Source: Oscillospiraceae bacterium
Lineage (GTDB): Bacteria > Bacillota > Clostridia > Oscillospirales > Oscillospiraceae
DNA: 64,000 nucleotides
Direction of reading: 5' to 3'
NCBI GenBank assembly: GCA_017432615.1
Contig: JAFRIV010000045.1
Location: 22,939 to 86,938 of the forward strand
A program made the position numbers and the translations under genes. This document shows, piece after piece, positions 60,801 through 64,000 of the stretch. A model generated the notes under the pieces. It saw only the letters and a program-made list of their open reading frames with translations, did not search any database and was not told the DNA's origin. Each line of letters starts with the position of its first letter. The stretch's first letter is position 1.

Positions 60801-63800
60801 ATTTGGGAGACGACGCTCTACCAGGGCCAGGCTGTGAAGCTTCTGGCCAAGAAGACAGTTAACGGCGTACCGACTGGATATTTTACGGAAGGCCAGACAT
60901 ATACAGTTGTTGAGGAGCCGGCAGAGGGATACACCCTGGTGGGCTATGAGAAGGACGGCCTGAAGCAGACGACGGAAGGCTATTGCGTGTTCCAGTACAG
61001 CAATGAACTGAACACGACAATTGTCTGCCAGAACCGGATCAGCGGCTTTGCACCGGAAGCAGACAAGATCCTGCGCGCCAGAGCACCCAGGACACTGCAG
61101 AATGAAGAATTTACCTTTGAACTGAGGGAACTGAGCAATGTCAGCCTGACCGATCTCTCACAGACTGAAACAGTCGGAAATCTGATCGAAAGCGTCCGAA
61201 ATGACGCAACCGGCCATGTGCAGTTCAATACCATTGAATATACCGAGGCGGGCACATACTACTACCTGATGCAGGAAGCCGCCGGAAGCGATACCACCGT
61301 TAACTATGATGACGGGAAGTATCTGGTAGTTGTGGAAGTTACTGCAGCGGGAGCGCGGTATCTGGCCACCGGCGAGTATTACAAAATAACTGATTCCGAT
61401 GAAGCGGACCCTGTTAAAGCCATTCAGAAACTGGCTGCAGAAGCAGTTCCGGAATTCGTCAATACAGAATCTACCAAGATCCAGGTCGAAAAGGTCTGGG
61501 CCGGTGATGTGACCACCGGTTCCGCGACTATGGTTCTGTACAGAACGACAGGGGAAAACGCGGAGACACCTACAAACCAGTTTGCAGTGACCATCAACGC
61601 GACGCTGGATAACATTCCTGCAGGATCCGGCTATATCGACGTAAGCTATACGGGCGACAAAGGCGACAGCGGTAGCATCAGGCTGAACAATGCAAACGGC
61701 TGGTCCGGCAGGACGGTTACATTAAATCGTGGAGAGGTCTATAGCTTCTCGTATACAGCTGATGGCACAAAAGTAACGGCGGTTTACCCGGAATCTACCG
61801 CCGGTGTGTCCGACACGCAGACGATTGATCTGAGTGTTACTGCCAATGCGGCTGCACAGTATACATATACGTTTAACGTGCCATCCGGACGGCCTGACAA
61901 CAGCAAGGGTTCTGTGGTGGTTACCATGAACGGCCAGAGTGTAACTTTGAGCAGCGCCAATAACTGGACGGCAGCATTTACACTTACGGAAGAGACTGCC
62001 TACAGTTACACGACAAAACCAGGGGACGGATTTGTCACCGCAGTGTCACCTGCTTCCGGAAGAGGAACGGTAACAGGGAATGAAGTAATCTCTCTGACAA
62101 CAACAAATGCGGCTCAAACGATGGATGTGCCTGTGAGTGTCAACTGGAGTTCTGATCCGGATGCAGGGACTGCTGTAACGGTGACATTTACAAACGGGTC
62201 AACCACGGAGACAGCAACGCTGAGTGGTTCTGACTGGTATATGACAAAAAAGCTTGCACGTCTCGATGAAAGCGGTAATCTGATTACGTGGAATGTAAGC
62301 GCTGCTGTTACCGGTGCAGACAATGCAAGTGTTTCCGGCGCTCCCGCGACTATAAGAGACAGCGGAGAAGTCGCTCTTACCGGTGAAGTATCCAGGGGGA
62401 TGGATCTGACCGTATATACGGTTGGAGGCGTTAACATCGGCGGGTTCTATAAAGGTACCGTACAAAACGGAGTAGTGTCCTATTCTGCTTCAAATATTGC
62501 TGGCTCAATGAGCGGATACGGAAATACAAATTACTATTCTTCACTGGATGTAAAGTTTGATAACGGAAATGATATTTACTATATAATTCTTCTTTACACA
62601 ACAAAAGCGTCAATCAGTACAGACCTTAATGAAATTGGTTATACAGATAATGCAAAAGAAGATACTTATACAACCAGAAGCGTGGTTTATTTCAAGGCAG
62701 AACCGGGAGTTCACACTTTGACATTGACCAGTGCTCCTAATTGGAGCATACAAGGATCTCTTGCAGCAAGTACATCACCACAAGCACGGGCTTTTTCTGC
62801 TCCTCGCTTGAGCTTCAGTAATGGGGGGGCTACACGTACGCTGAGCGCTCCAAGTTCTGGCTCTGTCACATTCGCCGACATATCTGTTGGCGGCAGCGGA
62901 ACGGCGTTCACCGCAATTCAGGGCAAGGACCTGCCCGACAGTGCGGAGATTGTTCCCGATACCGATCTTGCCAACAGCGATACGAAGACAGCGGAGGCAA
63001 CGATTGACGGAGAGGGTACCCTGACATGGTCCAATCTCCCCGCAGTGGATGAGAATGGCAATCCTATTTACTATTATGTCGTAGAGAAGGATGCCACTGC
63101 AGATGCGGACGAGATGTCTGTAAGATATGCCTACACATACAACACAGCGGATGACCCGACCAGCGGTATCAGCAAAGTAACGATCACCAATACAACCGTA
63201 AAGAGAACCGGCAACCTGTCTGTCACAAAAACAGTTGCCAGCGGTTCCACCTCACAGGCGTTTTCTTTCACGGTGACACTGGGTACATCCATTGACGGCA
63301 CCTATGGTGACATGTCTTTCACAAACGGAGTTGCGAACTTCGCTTTGAGCGACGGGCAGACAATGACCGCGACCGGTCTGCCTGCAGGGATCAGTTATAC
63401 TGTGGTAGAGACTACCCCAAGCGGCTATAGTGCTACTTACACAGGGGCAACAGGGACCATTATTGCTAATCAGACCGTGAACGCAACCGTGACGAACACC
63501 TACAGCAAGTCCGGCGAGGGCGAGGTGAAGGTGCAGAAGACGCTGAGCGGCCGTGCATGGACGACGGAGGACAGCTTCGAGTTCACGATCACGCCGGTAG
63601 GGAATGCGCCTGCGTTTACGCCGAACAAGGTAACGGTAACCTCTGAGACTGCGAACTACACAGCAAGCTTCGGCACGGTGGAGTTCACCGAGGCCGGGAC
63701 GTACGAATGGACCGTATCCGAGACGCACAAGGGCGAGACGATCAACGGCGTAGCGTACGACAGTGCTGATAAGACCGTGACCATTGTGGTAAAGGATGAC

Positions 63801-64000
63801 GGGCAGGGACACCTGGTAGCGGATACCGGCAGCGCCCTGGTGCAGACGGCAGAATTTGAGAACACGTACAGCACGACCGACACGAGTGCGAAGGTCAGTG
63901 CGACGAAGGTGTTCACAGGCCGTGACTGGACAGACAGTGACAGCTTTGAGTTCACGCTGGCTGCGGATGCAAGCAACCCGGCAGGCGCAACGCTGCCGAC
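54843..64000 (+). CDS. Giant secreted multi-domain surface adhesin (3' end outside the window)
   Basis: One frame of 3,052 codons runs without a stop to the window edge. A signal peptide (MFNRILSLILAFVMVAGVFP, cleavage near SALA, residue 27) is followed by an N-terminal region (about 30-680), then at least six DUF11-like modules starting near residues 689, 823, 984, 1150, 1326 and 1543, with patterns such as GNTIDYTIRVTNTG and DETVVTYTIHVTNDA. From about 1940 come pilin-type modules (Cna-B-like and FctA-like), three related beta sandwiches at about 2259-2520 (SANNWTAAFTL), and FctA repeats near 2890 and 3013 (KVQKTLSGRAWTTEDSFEFT, TYEWTVSE) with the Lys and Glu expected for isopeptide bonds. 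The sorting signal must lie downstream. An AGAGGTG site precedes the ATG. Confidence 0.9.
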   Translation, partial: MSNNMFNRILSLILAFVMVAGVFPVSALAEEGGNDADLKQDNSLVIVSNEIDLNTLIHGSDQVPAESRTKDVVKLSDENVVIDSITGDELANLVALLDLDSQTVQIEKRMVKAAPAAISSKGTNTGYAAFDITPAESVLSEGQTYEVTVPVGDIDLTALVPDGALFDGVTYTLLHVEGNTATALDKDAFTVSDDGNIITSFTFATDSFSPFVLKYTVDFHYNGKDYSIEGNSQILLSALIKELNIMNGDVLLNVADVASVQFSDEHLVAVEQVSGWITYNDNTDVFVGEKDFLLSSEAPFTSEEALTLTLTDGTVIEINVTDDQEVDQGVTAGVYFLNADGTRTSAAETESGNTLNARINLSNSSVNSSDDAYVKISLAGLDEFVTLNEKFKENEWDSITFRDMTTGDQYSIGVYYDPSDKSITYSVPPGATGIAALSFTTPNGITENNKTLTLTPTLVDSNFQPIEPQENDEIGEPASGRWTSTFGWDPVEKYVNNAKENQVVVRNNNGTPVIDTWLRYDYHANSLNRAETGVRWTDQAIIEDTLTLPKHMSFTGDYTCNAEEGRIYIDGAPEDDNILFGLTLKENMECTELSIDKATNTIHYKIVVTNPNKNRTDGLVDELSGEMDNIQFITELNAAGITLDPAYITEDMYGEEIINAVSITETPNKGTETVTSDDQVKTKTKQDDGFKLEKESEQDGQYVEAGNTIDYTIRVTNTGTATIAAEDSIVHDTLPSAVYLPADEISRLQEVYGDKITIDGNNITFRTGELAAGGSSELVIHATVTDSKALENQGYTNESTITNTATYRGLSDYVASKLHTGRITAEKTSDMPNTILQNGETVNFTLTAKNETDYNYTGEVTFSDDFPAYLRVTIYDETGADITAATYATTNQTIESGCYVRDSLNHLVPATVVINGDGSSRIVVKKTEDGIAANSNYSIILSATYDESKVRGNLDANGNVKYTNTVEINKSQDHTDITVAVGKIDVDKYVSGAVNSDGTAATSPFSDETVVTYTIHVTNDATNPYKHDIVVTDTMPRGLVPVGLTVNGTTYTSWQDFVNAFGWEEQTATISDGSGSPLTTRIKQENNGLKMTWTIPNSEENPITSATITYQAVVKTDELVNPMSGVQVIENTVKIPGREDKEIILVDVKGVEISKKIVGANGELLDTIEISPGSRVTYELTIENPEHLNTTVTGITDYLPQGGPDSVFPPSYWQLGINVFVDETTDGKNQFVLNAAPNYNTDAADPGFGKSYWFDSNHYLRFGDIDITSAQDRFVQRITLVYPDDATVLHSMFADTTSWGRQQKNIYSVDGLDPVDVDHTELSNKKYYVQKSVIALSKDLTYNYISRNSKDLFSIGDVSDVFYTVVVANTGTGTLHINSLTDLLPAELEFAGIAANDYNAGTHSYNDRSITTIDHYSNANYVLPTGYTGLGGVSVTAIPSTGNTVLFTLNDDAGVDLPEKTILAFDIQCHIKDDADLVNGQPITNTIQANLDSDAAMSRIPITTQRTPDNSVQNNGGCEVVSNDGSSQTAESSVSIHPSNIAVPGILKKAIAYKSQNDTEWTNLNDNTTNINSQSEVKWKITLYNDGTVPLDQGYTLSDSIYEHHYLSGIESFTINGSPRDVNADPFTTYTTTKEGHYNKYVFTFLAGEPYVIPAGGKAELVIVTSFTTGQYQGQLDNEAVFSPVQSWDSNRVIHGQLEKNEAGTEYVGVSSLDYVNMLGDGATMSYKVVAEKNDPTNKAFSYDIATGMNFITIDGTEQTVTYTNHVQNLSNATFKKFVMIDRMPEINDTGVVNASEHRGSEYSMEFAVPLNLSLTFRNSDGTESLPLKSEDYTIEYSNKTAYTTEDWEGTSSWSGSAAGAKSFRLKLNADSLTAKINALESSTLPEAVFPSQWVLEVSYDGRPSSDGTAGQYAWNSFGYHYTTAADVPLSAEPPKVGVRIKPLPVLKKQVVDSQGVDQGIDTSVQFTYKFYEGAHTLEDLESLTPIWETTLYQGQAVKLLAKKTVNGVPTGYFTEGQTYTVVEEPAEGYTLVGYEKDGLKQTTEGYCVFQYSNELNTTIVCQNRISGFAPEADKILRARAPRTLQNEEFTFELRELSNVSLTDLSQTETVGNLIESVRNDATGHVQFNTIEYTEAGTYYYLMQEAAGSDTTVNYDDGKYLVVVEVTAAGARYLATGEYYKITDSDEADPVKAIQKLAAEAVPEFVNTESTKIQVEKVWAGDVTTGSATMVLYRTTGENAETPTNQFAVTINATLDNIPAGSGYIDVSYTGDKGDSGSIRLNNANGWSGRTVTLNRGEVYSFSYTADGTKVTAVYPESTAGVSDTQTIDLSVTANAAAQYTYTFNVPSGRPDNSKGSVVVTMNGQSVTLSSANNWTAAFTLTEETAYSYTTKPGDGFVTAVSPASGRGTVTGNEVISLTTTNAAQTMDVPVSVNWSSDPDAGTAVTVTFTNGSTTETATLSGSDWYMTKKLARLDESGNLITWNVSAAVTGADNASVSGAPATIRDSGEVALTGEVSRGMDLTVYTVGGVNIGGFYKGTVQNGVVSYSASNIAGSMSGYGNTNYYSSLDVKFDNGNDIYYIILLYTTKASISTDLNEIGYTDNAKEDTYTTRSVVYFKAEPGVHTLTLTSAPNWSIQGSLAASTSPQARAFSAPRLSFSNGGATRTLSAPSSGSVTFADISVGGSGTAFTAIQGKDLPDSAEIVPDTDLANSDTKTAEATIDGEGTLTWSNLPAVDENGNPIYYYVVEKDATADADEMSVRYAYTYNTADDPTSGISKVTITNTTVKRTGNLSVTKTVASGSTSQAFSFTVTLGTSIDGTYGDMSFTNGVANFALSDGQTMTATGLPAGISYTVVETTPSGYSATYTGATGTIIANQTVNATVTNTYSKSGEGEVKVQKTLSGRAWTTEDSFEFTITPVGNAPAFTPNKVTVTSETANYTASFGTVEFTEAGTYEWTVSETHKGETINGVAYDSADKTVTIVVKDDGQGHLVADTGSALVQTAEFENTYSTTDTSAKVSATKVFTGRDWTDSDSFEFTLAADASNPAGATLP

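Noticed and set aside
56097-63976. Many antisense open frames (up to 312 codons) under the adhesin
   Set aside because: They are shadows of the continuous plus-strand frame: no ribosome binding sites, no domains, and composition expected from repeat-rich coding DNA.
55000-64000. CRISPR array or short tandem DNA repeats
   Set aside because: Repeats in the adhesin are long diverged protein modules, not short identical direct repeats with spacers.
1-64000. tRNA or rRNA genes
   Set aside because: No cloverleaf with TTCGA arm or rRNA-like stretch was noticed on reading; a tRNA search program would be needed to be certain.

Overview
The window looks like a chromosomal segment of a Gram-positive anaerobe of the Bacillota, class Clostridia, of moderate GC content. 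The reasons are the distal ribosomal-protein/RNA-polymerase operon in classical Gram-positive order (secY-adk-map-infA-rpmJ-rpsM-rpsK-rpsD-rpoA-rplQ), strong AGGAGG ribosome binding sites, an oxygen-sensitive fermentative gene set (bifunctional AdhE, Fe-S L-serine dehydratase, aldehyde ferredoxin oxidoreductase) and Gram-positive surface and capsule-control genes. I cannot name a genus.

Layout. 1-5.5 kb: end of the str/spc/alpha operon, closed by a terminator. 5.5-13.8 kb: a sugar-acid catabolic block with a GntR/FCD regulator, a tripartite tricarboxylate-type transporter (TctB-TctC-TctA), two enolase-superfamily dehydratases (one D-galactonate dehydratase-like), a KDPG-type aldolase and a 2-keto-3-deoxysugar kinase. 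The regulator-to-dehydratase part (5.5-12.07 kb) is visibly more AT-rich than both sides. 13.9-14.7 kb: an internally deleted IS66 relic. 14.8-17.7 kb: glucosamine-6-phosphate deaminase-like protein, ADP-ribosylglycohydrolase and a macrodomain protein. 18.0-22.1 kb: Y-family polymerase with a YolD-like partner, a tandem GIY-YIG protein and a RepA-like ATPase, which resemble mobile-element cargo.

22.2-36.3 kb: a tungsten/molybdenum island. It holds a TupABC-type oxyanion transporter, a Mop protein, two flavoprotein oxidoreductases, two MoeA proteins (one fused to a periplasmic-binding-type domain), a regulator with the same fused domain, a tungsten aldehyde ferredoxin oxidoreductase, MoaD, a HesA/MoeB-type E1 and the radical SAM maturase. 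The genes form a supply chain: metal import, pterin loading, enzyme, maturation. Three unusual things occur here. The tungstate-binding protein appears circularly permuted. Ten-bp-phased CACGAAA repeats lie at both promoter regions. A near-identical ~64-bp G-quadruplex-like repeat sits at each edge of the island.

36.4-48.8 kb: housekeeping and accessory metabolism (YczE-like membrane protein, L-serine dehydratase, GH2 glycosidase, AdhE with a probable Rex operator and a coupled phosphotransferase, a flippase-like UPF0104 protein, polyphosphate:AMP phosphotransferase, SGNH hydrolase, nicotinamidase-like hydrolase). 49.0-54.3 kb: cell-surface block (secreted protein, LCP protein, membrane SGNH protein, CpsC/CpsD/CpsB phosphoregulatory trio without glycosyltransferases). 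54.8 kb to the end: one uninterrupted reading frame of more than 3,050 codons encoding a giant secreted adhesin of DUF11-like, Cna-B-like and FctA-like isopeptide modules. It is cut by the window edge. No tRNA, rRNA or CRISPR array was seen.
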